A DNA stretch of 39,415 bases, taken from assembly GCA_036003705.1 (NCBI GenBank), contig DASYSE010000063.1, positions 1-39,415 on the forward strand, given 5' to 3'. A model generated the notes under the pieces. That model did not search any database and was not told the origin of the DNA. It saw nothing but the letters and a program-made list of their open reading frames with translations. The DNA is from CALGFH01 sp036003705. GTDB lineage: Bacteria > Actinomycetota > CALGFH01. The number at the start of each line of letters is the position of its first letter. The first letter of the stretch is position 1. Position numbers and translations under genes: made by a program. Positions 26,770-33,507 of the stretch are shown in pieces.

Positions 26770-27852
26770 ATGTGGGCCATGGCGATGAAGGAGTTCCGCC
26801 AGATGCGCCGGGACCGGCGCACGCTGGCCATGATGATCCTGCTCCCTGTGCTGCTGCTGGTGGTGTTCGGCTACGCGGCCAGCTTCGACGTCGACCGGGT
26901 GAAGACGGTGGTGGTGGGGTCGCGGGCCGAGCAGGTGGCCGCCGCCCTCCCCGAGCGGTTCGACGTCATCCAGGTCTCGGCCGACCAGGGGCGCGAGGCC
27001 GCGGTCGAGAGGTTGCGCGACGGCGACGCGGTGGTCGGGGTGGTCACCGCCGAGACGGGCCGGCCCCAGGTGCTGGTCGACGGGGCCGACCTGTTCTCGG
27101 CCCGGTCGGTGGTGACCGAGCTGCGCGGACGTCCGGAGCTGCCAGCCCCCGAGGTGCTCTTCAACCCGGGGCTGGAGACCTCGGCGATCATGGTGCCCGG
27201 CCTGATGGGCGTGGTGTTGGTGTTCGTCGGGACCATCGCCACCGCCCTCGGGGTGGTCCGCGAGCGCCAGAGCGGCACCCTGGAGCAGCTGGCGGTCATG
27301 CCCTTCCGGGCCCGTGACGTGCTGCTGGGCAAGCTCCTGCCCTACCTCGGGGTGGCGGTGGTGGACCTGCTCGTGATCGTGGCCGTCGGGGTGCTGCTGT
27401 TCGACGTCCCGTTCGCCGGCTCGCCGCTGGTCTTCGCCCTGGGTGCGCTGCTGTTCCTGTTCGTCACCGTCGGGGCTGGCGTGCTCATCTCGACCGTGTC
27501 CGAGACCCAGGGCCAGGCAATCCAGCTGGCGATGATGACCATGCTGCCCCAGATCCTGCTCTCCGGGCTGATCTTCCCGCTCCAGGCGATGGCCGCCGGG
27601 GTCCGCTGGATCGGCTACCTGCTGCCGCTCACCTACTTCGTCCAGGTCGCCAGGGGGGTGATGGTCAGGGGGACCCCGTTCGGCGCCCTGCTCCTCCCGC
27701 TCGGCATGCTGGCGGGGCTCGGGCTGGCCGTGTTCGGCCTGTCGGTCGCCCGGTTCCGCCGGGACCTGGCCCCGGCCGGCCCGCGACGGCACGCCGATGC
27801 CTCCGACACCTCGGCGGCCGAGGCCGCCCGGACAGAGGCGGGTGCCCGGTGA
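26770..27852 (+). CDS. ABC-2 type exporter permease
   Basis: A 360-residue ABC-2 permease (YhhJ/YbhS-like). It has an amphipathic start with KEFRQMRRDRRTLAMMILLP leading into helix 1, an extracytoplasmic domain of about 130 residues, then five helices. The coupling segment after helix 2, VRERQSGTLEQLAVMPF, is the hallmark of the family (ERExGTxExLxxTP). The polar tail of 35 residues is Ala-rich. A single permease gene implies a homodimer serving two different ATPases. Cargo is unknown; relatives export drugs or lipids. ATG with GGAGG 10 bases upstream; coupled by GTGA overlap to the first ATPase gene. Confidence 0.93.
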   Translation: MWAMAMKEFRQMRRDRRTLAMMILLPVLLLVVFGYAASFDVDRVKTVVVGSRAEQVAAALPERFDVIQVSADQGREAAVERLRDGDAVVGVVTAETGRPQVLVDGADLFSARSVVTELRGRPELPAPEVLFNPGLETSAIMVPGLMGVVLVFVGTIATALGVVRERQSGTLEQLAVMPFRARDVLLGKLLPYLGVAVVDLLVIVAVGVLLFDVPFAGSPLVFALGALLFLFVTVGAGVLISTVSETQGQAIQLAMMTMLPQILLSGLIFPLQAMAAGVRWIGYLLPLTYFVQVARGVMVRGTPFGALLLPLGMLAGLGLAVFGLSVARFRRDLAPAGPRRHADASDTSAAEAARTEAGAR

Positions 27853-28724
27853 GCGGCCGGAGGGGCTCGGGGAACTCCCAGGTGGGTGTCCCGATGAGCC
27901 GGGAGTCCTGGGGCTGCAGCGGGCTCGGCGTTCGCTACGGCGGCACCGTCGCCCTGCAGGACGTGAGCTTCGAGGCGCCGGCCGGCGCGGTCGCGGCGGT
28001 GGTCGGGGGTGACGGCGCCGGCAAGACGACCCTGCTGCGGGCCCTTGCCGGCACGGTCCAGCCGTCGGCCGGCACCGTCCGCCGGCCCGACGTGCGCCGG
28101 CTCGGCTACGTCTCCGCCGGGCCGGGCGTCTGGAGCGACCTCACCGTCGAGGAGAACCTCAGCTTCAGCGGCCGGGCCTACGGGCTCGGCGCCGACGAGC
28201 TGGGGCGGCGGATCGCCGGCCTGCTGGAGCGCACCGGCCTCACCGGAGCGCGCGACCGGCTGGCCGGCCGGCTGTCGGGCGGCATGCGCCAGAAGCTGGC
28301 CCTTGCCATGGCCGTCGCCCACCAGCCGGACCTCCTGATCCTGGACGAGCCGACCACCGGCGTCGACCCGGTGAGCCGGGCCGAGCTGTGGCGGCTGCTG
28401 GCCGGGGCGGCCGCCGGCGGGGCGGCCGTTGTCGTGGCCACCACCTACCTGGACGAGGCCGAGCGGGCCGCCACCGTGCTGGTCCTCGACCGTGGCCGCA
28501 GCCTGCTCGCCGGCACCCCCGACGAGGTGCTGGCCGCAACCCCGGGCCTGGTCGTCGAGGGACCGGCTCGGCCGGACGGCCTCCCCGCCTGGCGCCGGGG
28601 GGCCCGCTGGCGGGCCTGGTCGTCCGGCGGCTCGACGCCGCCAGGCACCGGCGCGGCCGCCTTCGACCTCGAGGACGCGGTGATCGTCGCCCAGCTCCGC
28701 CAGCACCAGGGGAGGGCGGCATGA
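27849..28724 (+). CDS. ABC exporter ATPase 1 (degenerate H-loop)
   Basis: A 291-residue ABC ATPase. Walker A is GGDGAGKTT, the signature is RLSGGMRQKLALAMA, and Walker B is LLILDEPTTGVDP. The H-loop reads VVVATTYLDEAERA, so the usual His is Thr. This resembles the first half of tandem YbhF-type ATPases, where the switch His is also missing. The C-terminal 70 residues are atypical and may contact the partner. Start by GTGA overlap with the permease stop; the first 15 residues may not be translated if the ATG at 27894 is used. Its own ATP site probably does not hydrolyse well; see the finding on complementary sites. Confidence 0.92.
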   Translation: MSGRRGSGNSQVGVPMSRESWGCSGLGVRYGGTVALQDVSFEAPAGAVAAVVGGDGAGKTTLLRALAGTVQPSAGTVRRPDVRRLGYVSAGPGVWSDLTVEENLSFSGRAYGLGADELGRRIAGLLERTGLTGARDRLAGRLSGGMRQKLALAMAVAHQPDLLILDEPTTGVDPVSRAELWRLLAGAAAGGAAVVVATTYLDEAERAATVLVLDRGRSLLAGTPDEVLAATPGLVVEGPARPDGLPAWRRGARWRAWSSGGSTPPGTGAAAFDLEDAVIVAQLRQHQGRAA

Positions 28725-29590
28725 GCCCGGCGCGGTCGGGGGAGCAGCTCGCGAGTGCCTCCGGGCTGACCAGACGGTTCGGGGAGGTGCTGGCGGTTGA
28801 CGACGTCACCCTGCGGGTGGCCGCCGGCGAGGTCGTCGGGCTGATCGGCGCCAACGGCGCCGGCAAGACCACCCTGATCCGGATGCTGCTCGGCCTGCTG
28901 CCCCCGACCACCGGCCAGGTGCTCCTCTTCGGCGAGCCGCCGTCGCGCCGGACCAGGGCCCGCCTCGGCTACCTCCCCCAGTCCCTCGGCCTGTACGAGG
29001 ACCTCACCGTTGCCGAGAACCTGGCCTTCTCCACCGCGGCCTACGGCAGCCACGACGCCGTGCTGGAGGGTGAGCTGGCCGAGGTCCGGGACGTCCTGAT
29101 CCGTGAGCTGCCACTGGGCCTTCGCCGGCGGGCGGCGTTCGCCATCGCCCTCGGCCACCACCCCGACCTGCTGGTGCTGGACGAGCCGACCTCAGGGGTG
29201 GACCCGCTGCAACGGGCCTACCTGTGGGACACCATCCGGGCCAGCGCCGAGCATGGCGCCGGGGTACTGGTCACCACCCACCACCTGAGCGAGGCCGAGC
29301 AGTGCGACCGCCTGGTGGTGCTCGCCTCCGGCCGGGTGGTCGCCGCCGGGCCGCTGGCCGAGGTGGTCGGCGACACCAAGGCGGTCGAGGTCAGCACCCC
29401 CAGCTGGGAGGCCGCCTTCACCGCCCTGGACGACGCCGGTCTCCCGGTCAACCTGGTCGGCCGGACCCTCCGCGTCCCCGGCGCCGAGCCCGGCGCGGTC
29501 GGCCGCCTCCTGGCCGACGCCGGCGTGCCCGCCGACGTGACAACGGTCCCAGCCTCGTTCGAGGAGACCTTCGTGGTCCTGGCCGCCTGA
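28721..29590 (+). CDS. ABC exporter ATPase 2 (degenerate signature)
   Basis: A 289-residue ABC ATPase. Walker A is GANGAGKTT, Walker B is LLVLDEPTSGVDP and the H-loop VLVTTHHLSEAEQ keeps its His. The signature is RELPLGLRRRAAFA instead of LSGGQ; the LPLG form is, to my knowledge, that of the second half of YbhF-like tandem ATPases. A C-terminal 85-residue extension follows (VEVSTPSWEAAFTALDDAG and beyond). ATG overlaps the previous stop (ATGA), with GGGGAGGG upstream. Its end meets the convergent sdhB across a tandem repeat. Probable heterodimer partner of ATPase 1. Confidence 0.92.
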   Translation: MSPARSGEQLASASGLTRRFGEVLAVDDVTLRVAAGEVVGLIGANGAGKTTLIRMLLGLLPPTTGQVLLFGEPPSRRTRARLGYLPQSLGLYEDLTVAENLAFSTAAYGSHDAVLEGELAEVRDVLIRELPLGLRRRAAFAIALGHHPDLLVLDEPTSGVDPLQRAYLWDTIRASAEHGAGVLVTTHHLSEAEQCDRLVVLASGRVVAAGPLAEVVGDTKAVEVSTPSWEAAFTALDDAGLPVNLVGRTLRVPGAEPGAVGRLLADAGVPADVTTVPASFEETFVVLAA

Positions 29591-29591
29591 G

Positions 29592-29697
29592 GGGAGACCG
29601 GCCGTCACGGCAGCTCACACCTTGCGGGAGACCGGCACCGTCACGGCAGCTCACACCTTGCGGGAGACCGGCACCGTCACGGCAGCTCACACCTTGC
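29592..29697. repeat. 36-bp tandem repeat, three copies, at the sdhB 3' end
   Basis: Three consecutive copies of a unit beginning GGGAGACCGGCACCGTCACG and ending TCACACCTTGC: 29592-29625 (34 bases, two deleted), 29626-29661 and 29662-29697 (both 36 bases, identical). The last copy contains the final codons and stop of sdhB (minus strand); the others fill the whole gap to the convergent ABC gene. It appears that the end of sdhB was duplicated downstream. No spacers, so not CRISPR. Confidence 0.95.
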
Positions 29698-30385
29698 GGA
29701 ACAGCAGGGCGCGCTTCACCTCCTGGATGGCCTGGGTGACCTTGATGCCCCGGGGGCAGGCGTCGGTGCAGTTGAAGGTGGTCCGGCAGCGCCAGACGCC
29801 CTCCTTGTCGTTCAGCACCGTCAGCCGCTGGGCGGCGCCCTGGTCGCGGGAGTCGAAGATGAAGCGGTGGGCGTTGACGATCGCCGCCGGGCCGAAGTAC
29901 TCCTCGTCGGCCCAGAACACCGGGCAGGAGGTGGTGCAGGCGGCGCACAGGATGCACTTGGTGGTGTCGTCGAAGCGCTCCCGGTCCTCCTGCGACTGGC
30001 GGCGCTCGGTGTCCGGCGCCGGCTCGTCGTTGATCAGGTAGGGCAGGGCCTCGCGGTAGGAGGCGAAGAACGGCTCCATGTCGACCAGCAGGTCCTTGGC
30101 CACCGGCAGCCCCCGTAGGGGCTCGACCGTGACCTGGTCGCCGACCTCCCGGACCAGCACCTTGCAGGCCAGCCGGTTGGACCCGTTGATCAGCATGGCG
30201 TCCGACCCGCAGATCCCGTGCGCGCACGAGCGCCGGAAGGTCAACGACCCGTCCAGGTTCCACTTCACCCAGTGCAGCAGGTCGAGCACCCGGTCCATCG
30301 GGTCGGCCGGGACGTCATAGGTTTCGATCCGCGACTCGCTGTCGGTCTCCGGGTTGAACCGGCGAACCCGCAAGGTCACCTGCAT
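29687..30385 (-). CDS. sdhB: Succinate dehydrogenase iron-sulfur subunit
   Basis: A 232-residue SdhB carrying electrons from FAD to quinone at the inner face of the membrane. The [2Fe-2S] site is SCAHGICGSDAMLINGSN with the Cys after RLA. The [4Fe-4S] site is CILCAACTTSCPVFW, and the [3Fe-4S] site uses Cys of WRCRTTFNCTDACPRG. ATG at 30385 has GGAG 9 bases upstream. It is 158 bases from sdhA, a long gap for an operon, with an A/T-rich patch (TTGTTAGGGTAGATA on this strand, near 30430-30450) that could hold an extra promoter. Its last codons form the start of a tandem repeat. Confidence 0.96.
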   Translation of the reverse strand: MQVTLRVRRFNPETDSESRIETYDVPADPMDRVLDLLHWVKWNLDGSLTFRRSCAHGICGSDAMLINGSNRLACKVLVREVGDQVTVEPLRGLPVAKDLLVDMEPFFASYREALPYLINDEPAPDTERRQSQEDRERFDDTTKCILCAACTTSCPVFWADEEYFGPAAIVNAHRFIFDSRDQGAAQRLTVLNDKEGVWRCRTTFNCTDACPRGIKVTQAIQEVKRALLFRKV

Positions 30386-30543
30386 GCGTCCCGCTCCATT
30401 GGCTCGTGGGGTCACCAGTCTGTGCCACCAGGGGATATCTACCCTAACAAAGCCATCTCGGCACGCGCGGGCACCAGCGGAAACACGATGCGCTCACGCC
30501 GCCGACGCGATGGCGACCCGGCGGGCCTGGTCCTCCGCAGTTG

Positions 30544-32280
30544 TCAGTACTTCCGCTCCATCGGCTGATAGCGGGTCATCGAGACGGGCTTGTAGTCGAG
30601 CTTGACCCCGCCTTCGGTGCGCCCGGCCAGGCTGTGCTTGAGCCAGTTCTTGTCGTCGCGGACCGGGTAGTCCTCCCGGAAGTGGCCGCCGCGGCTCTCC
30701 TGACGGGCACGGGCGGACACGACCAGGGTCTCGGCCAGGTCGAGCAGGAAGCCGAGCTCGACCGCCTCCAGCAGGTCGGTGTTGTAGCGCCGCGAGCTGT
30801 CCTGGACCCAGACCCGGGCGTAGCGCTCGCGCAGCGAGGCCAGCTCGACCTCCATCTCCTTGAGCAGGGTCTCGGTGCGGTAGACCCCGGCCTTCTCGTC
30901 CATCTTGACCTGGAGGTCGAGCCGGATCGCGGCGGCCCGTTCGCCCTCCGGGTGGCCGGCCAGTCCCTTGAGCATGCGGGTGACGGCACCGGCCGGGTCC
31001 TCCGGCAGCTCGAGGTGGTCGACCGTCGCGGCGAACTCCCCGGCGTTGATCCCGGCCCGCTTGCCGAAGACGACGATGTCCAGCAGCGAGTTGGTGCCGA
31101 GGCGGTTGGCGCCGTGCACCGACACGCAGGCGCACTCGCCGGCCGCGAACAGCCCACCGATCACCGTGCTGGCCGAATCGCCCACCACCTGGGCGTCGAC
31201 GTTGGTCGGGATGCCGCCCATGGCGTAATGGGCCGTCGGCTGGATGGGCACGCCTTCCTTCTTGGGCTCGACGCCGAGGTAGGTGCGGGCGAACTCGGTG
31301 ATGTCGGGCAGCTTGGCGTCGATCACCCTGGGGTCGAGGTGGCTGACGTCCAGATAGACGTAGTCGCCGTGGGGGCCGGCGCCGCGACCCTCCCGGATCT
31401 CGGTGTAGATGGCCCGGCTGACCATGTCGCGGGGGGCGAGGTCCTTGATGGTGGGGGCGTAGCGTTCCATGAACGCCTCGCCGTCGGCGTTTCGCAGGAT
31501 GCCGCCCTCGCCGCGGGCCGCCTCGGACAGCAGCACCCCGAGCCGGTACAACCCCGTGGGGTGGAACTGGAAGAACTCCATGTCCTCCATGGGCACGCCC
31601 CGGCGGTAGCAGACCCCGGGCCCGTCGCCGGTGAGGGCATGGGCGTTGGAGGTGATCTTGAACATCTTGCCGTAGCCGCCGGTGCAGAAGACCACCGACT
31701 TGGCCCGGAACACGTGCAGCTCCCCGGTGGCCAGCTCGTAGGCGACCACCCCGGCGGCCCGGTCGCCGGCCAGCAGCAGGTCGAGCACGTAGAACTCGTC
31801 GAAGAAGGTCGTGCCCTGCTTGACGTTCTGCTGGTACAGCGTCTGCAGGATCATGTGGCCGGTGCGGTCGGCGGCGAAGCAGGAGCGGCGCACGGCCCCT
31901 TTGCCGTGGTGGTGGGTGTGGCCGCCGAAGCGCCGCTGGTCGATCCTGCCGTCCGGGGTGCGGTTGAACGGCATGCCCATGTGCTCCAGGTCGTAGACCG
32001 CCTCGATCGCCTCGCGGCACATCACCTCGGCCGCGTCCTGGTCGACCAGGTAGTCGCCGCCCTTGATGGTGTCGAAGGTGTGCCACTCCCAGTTGTCCTC
32101 TTCGACGTTGGCCAGGGCCGCGCACATGCCGCCCTGGGCGGCGCCGGTGTGGGACCGGGTCGGGTACAGCTTGGTGATCACGGCCGTCCGGCCCCGCCTG
32201 GAGCTCTCCAGCGCCGCCCGCAGACCGGCGCCACCGGCCCCGACGATCACCACGTCGAAGGTGTGCTGCTGCGGCGTCAT
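30544..32280 (-). CDS. sdhA: Succinate dehydrogenase flavoprotein subunit
   Basis: A 578-residue SdhA that oxidises succinate to fumarate. It begins with VVIVGAGGAGLRAALE for FAD binding, and His44 in LYPTRSHTGAAQGGM is the covalent FAD attachment site. Substrate-binding and catalytic segments include QFHPTGLY, HGANRLGTNSLLD and HYAMGGIPTN. The C-terminal helical domain and end (YKPVSMTRYQPMERKY) are typical. ATG at 32280 with only a weak ribosome binding site. Upstream, in the 123-base gap to sdhD, lie a strong hairpin and a Crp/GlxR-like palindrome, suggesting separate control of sdhA(B). Confidence 0.97.
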   Translation of the reverse strand: MTPQQHTFDVVIVGAGGAGLRAALESSRRGRTAVITKLYPTRSHTGAAQGGMCAALANVEEDNWEWHTFDTIKGGDYLVDQDAAEVMCREAIEAVYDLEHMGMPFNRTPDGRIDQRRFGGHTHHHGKGAVRRSCFAADRTGHMILQTLYQQNVKQGTTFFDEFYVLDLLLAGDRAAGVVAYELATGELHVFRAKSVVFCTGGYGKMFKITSNAHALTGDGPGVCYRRGVPMEDMEFFQFHPTGLYRLGVLLSEAARGEGGILRNADGEAFMERYAPTIKDLAPRDMVSRAIYTEIREGRGAGPHGDYVYLDVSHLDPRVIDAKLPDITEFARTYLGVEPKKEGVPIQPTAHYAMGGIPTNVDAQVVGDSASTVIGGLFAAGECACVSVHGANRLGTNSLLDIVVFGKRAGINAGEFAATVDHLELPEDPAGAVTRMLKGLAGHPEGERAAAIRLDLQVKMDEKAGVYRTETLLKEMEVELASLRERYARVWVQDSSRRYNTDLLEAVELGFLLDLAETLVVSARARQESRGGHFREDYPVRDDKNWLKHSLAGRTEGGVKLDYKPVSMTRYQPMERKY

Positions 32281-32321
32281 CGCGCACCACCAGGGCCATG
32301 GCACGGGCGCTGCCGAGTGGG

Positions 32322-32350
32322 GGTGGAGGGGAGCCGGAGCTCCCCCCACC
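32322..32350 (-). other. Strong hairpin in the sdhD-sdhA gap
   Basis: GGGGAGC (32328-32334) pairs with GCTCCCC (32339-32345) around a CGGA loop; beyond one bulged A the stem continues with GGTGG and CCACC. This gives 12 bp in all. There is no T-run, so it is more likely an mRNA-processing, stability or attenuation element between sdhD and sdhA than a simple terminator. Confidence 0.55.
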
Positions 32351-32381
32351 TGGATCGAGGACTGCGGGTGGCTGTGCTGCC

Positions 32382-32397
32382 AGTGACATTCATCACA
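32382..32397. promoter_or_regulatory. Crp/GlxR-like operator upstream of sdhA
   Basis: AGTGACATTCATCACA fits the Crp-family palindrome TGTGA-N6-TCACA at nine of ten defined positions, with a perfect GTGA-N6-TCAC core. It lies 7 bases past the sdhD stop and about 100 bases upstream of sdhA. In corynebacteria GlxR binds this motif at succinate dehydrogenase genes. The regulator itself is not in the window. Confidence 0.5.
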
Positions 32398-32403
32398 TGA
32401 GCC

Positions 32404-32826
32404 CTACGGTTGGGGTGTGAAGGCGAAGATCGTGAGGGTGCCGAGCGCCCAGGTGAGGCCGACCACGGTGGCGTTGAGGCTCTGGTAGAGCAGGCGCCTG
32501 GCGCCGGTGCGGGTGTAGTCGTCGATGATCACCCGCAGGCCGTTGCCGCCGTGGAGCATGGCCAGGGTGAGCATGGCGAAGTCGTAGACCCGCCAGAACG
32601 GGTTGGCCCAGCGGCCGGACACGAACGCGAAGTTGACCCGGTCAAGGCCGCCGTCAAGCACGTGCATGATCGCGAAGTGGCCGAGCACCAGCAGCACCAG
32701 CAGCACGCCGGAGACGCGCATGAACACCCAGGCGTACAGCTCGAAGCTGCCGCGGCCCGGCTTGGGCTGGCGCCGGTCGGCCGAGGTGGAGCGGGGGAGT
32801 GGCGCCGGGGTGATGTCGGTGCTCAT
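32404..32826 (-). CDS. sdhD: Succinate dehydrogenase membrane anchor SdhD
   Basis: A 140-residue membrane anchor of complex II. A polar N-terminus of 25 residues is followed by three helices. The first contains FMRVSGVLLVLLVLGHFAIMH, with the RVSG and His typical of the quinone/heme region, and the second contains LAMLHGGNGLRVIIDDYTR, where the His and GxNGLR pattern match the family. Together with SdhC it binds quinone and probably heme b. ATG three bases after the sdhC stop region, so they are translationally linked. It is followed by a 123-base regulatory-looking gap before sdhA. Confidence 0.92.
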   Translation of the reverse strand: MSTDITPAPLPRSTSADRRQPKPGRGSFELYAWVFMRVSGVLLVLLVLGHFAIMHVLDGGLDRVNFAFVSGRWANPFWRVYDFAMLTLAMLHGGNGLRVIIDDYTRTGARRLLYQSLNATVVGLTWALGTLTIFAFTPQP

Positions 32827-32829
32827 GGA

Positions 32830-33204
32830 CTACAGCTCCTCGACCACGTGGGCGCCGATGGCGATCACCGGCGGGATCGCCAGGAGCACGAACAGGACCG
32901 TCTGGACCCAGAGCATCTGGCGCTGCCTGGCCACTCCCTGGGACCAGAAGTCGAACAGGATGATCCGCAGGCCGTTGAGCGCATGGAAGATCACCACGAC
33001 GGCCAGGCCGATCTCGAGCAGTCCGACGAACGGGTTGCGGTAGGTGTCGACCACCCGGTTGTAGGCCTCGGGGGAGACACTCAGCAGGGCCTGGTCGGCC
33101 ACGTGGGCGAACAGGTAGAACAGGATGGCCACGCCGGAGACCCGGTGCAGGACCCAGGTCCACATCCCCTCGCGGCCACGGTAGAGCGTTCCGAGGCGTT
33201 GCAT
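32830..33204 (-). CDS. sdhC: Succinate dehydrogenase cytochrome b subunit SdhC
   Basis: A 124-residue first anchor subunit. It has a start like other actinobacterial SdhC (RLGTLYRGREGMWTWVLHR), then helix 1 HRVSGVAILFYLFAHVADQ with two His, helix 2 ending FHALNGLRIILFDF with a likely heme ligand, and a third helix. ATG at 33204 follows AGGAGGTGA at a long distance (10 bases after it), with GAGGG nearer. It heads the sdhCDAB set on the minus strand and has a plausible promoter 36-64 bases upstream. Confidence 0.92.
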   Translation of the reverse strand: MQRLGTLYRGREGMWTWVLHRVSGVAILFYLFAHVADQALLSVSPEAYNRVVDTYRNPFVGLLEIGLAVVVIFHALNGLRIILFDFWSQGVARQRQMLWVQTVLFVLLAIPPVIAIGAHVVEEL

Positions 33205-33239
33205 CCCTCGAACGTCACCTCCTCATCGCACCTCGCCCG

Positions 33240-33268
33240 ACTCTACCATCGGGTAACCAGCCTGTCCT
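33240..33268 (-). promoter_or_regulatory. Putative sdhCDAB promoter
   Basis: Read on the minus strand, AGGACA (33268-33263) and TAGAGT (33245-33240) are separated by 17 bases and each matches four of six consensus bases. The predicted start lies about 30 bases before the sdhC ATG. By eye only. Confidence 0.4.
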
Positions 33269-33436
33269 CTCACCGAACCTGCTGCTCACGGCGGGTTTTG
33301 GGCCCGGCTGGTTTGGTCGTGTCGTTTGCCTCCCATCATGTCGCCAGACGCCGCCGAGCGGCTCGTCGCGGGCCGCCGGTGTCCCTTTGCGATCTGCGCC
33401 CGCCACCGCGACTGGGGAACCGGCTGGGCCTTGTTC

Positions 33437-33453
33437 GAGGCCTTCAAGGCCTC
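33437..33453. promoter_or_regulatory. Perfect 17-base dyad upstream of the kinases
   Basis: GAGGCCTT and AAGGCCTC flank a single C, giving a perfect interrupted palindrome about 55 bases before the first kinase ATG. The symmetry suggests a repressor or activator site for a dimer; a one-base loop makes an RNA hairpin less likely. Confidence 0.35.
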
Positions 33454-33493
33454 ATTCGTGCCCCCAGCCTGACCGCCGGAGGCGGCTTGCGGG

Positions 33494-33499
33494 TAGGGT
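33494..33499 (+). promoter_or_regulatory. -10 box for a near-leaderless kinase transcript
   Basis: TAGGGT lies 8 bases before the kinase 1 ATG, the position expected for a -10 box when transcription starts at the start codon. No ribosome binding site is visible. The second kinase shows the same arrangement. A CTGACC 19 bases upstream is a poor -35. Confidence 0.4.
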
Positions 33500-33507
33500 G
33501 GACGGGT

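Larger units (their letters stand above)
33205..33507. other. Intergenic region between sdhC and the kinase genes
   Basis: A 303-base divergent spacer. It holds the putative sdh promoter (33240-33268), a perfect dyad GAGGCCTTCAAGGCCTC at 33437-33453, and the kinase start region with TAGGGT at 33494. No protein-coding or RNA gene was recognised in either strand. The stretch 33290-33330 has a GTTTTG and TTTGG run but no clear stem. Confidence 0.6.

Noticed and set aside
29592..29697. Possible CRISPR array
   Set aside because: Units abut directly with no unique spacers, one unit contains the sdhB stop, and no cas gene is present; the same applies to 38981-39142.
30386..30543. Small gene between sdhA and sdhB
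   Set aside because: Short frames there lack a ribosome binding site and family features; the region is better explained as a promoter-bearing spacer.
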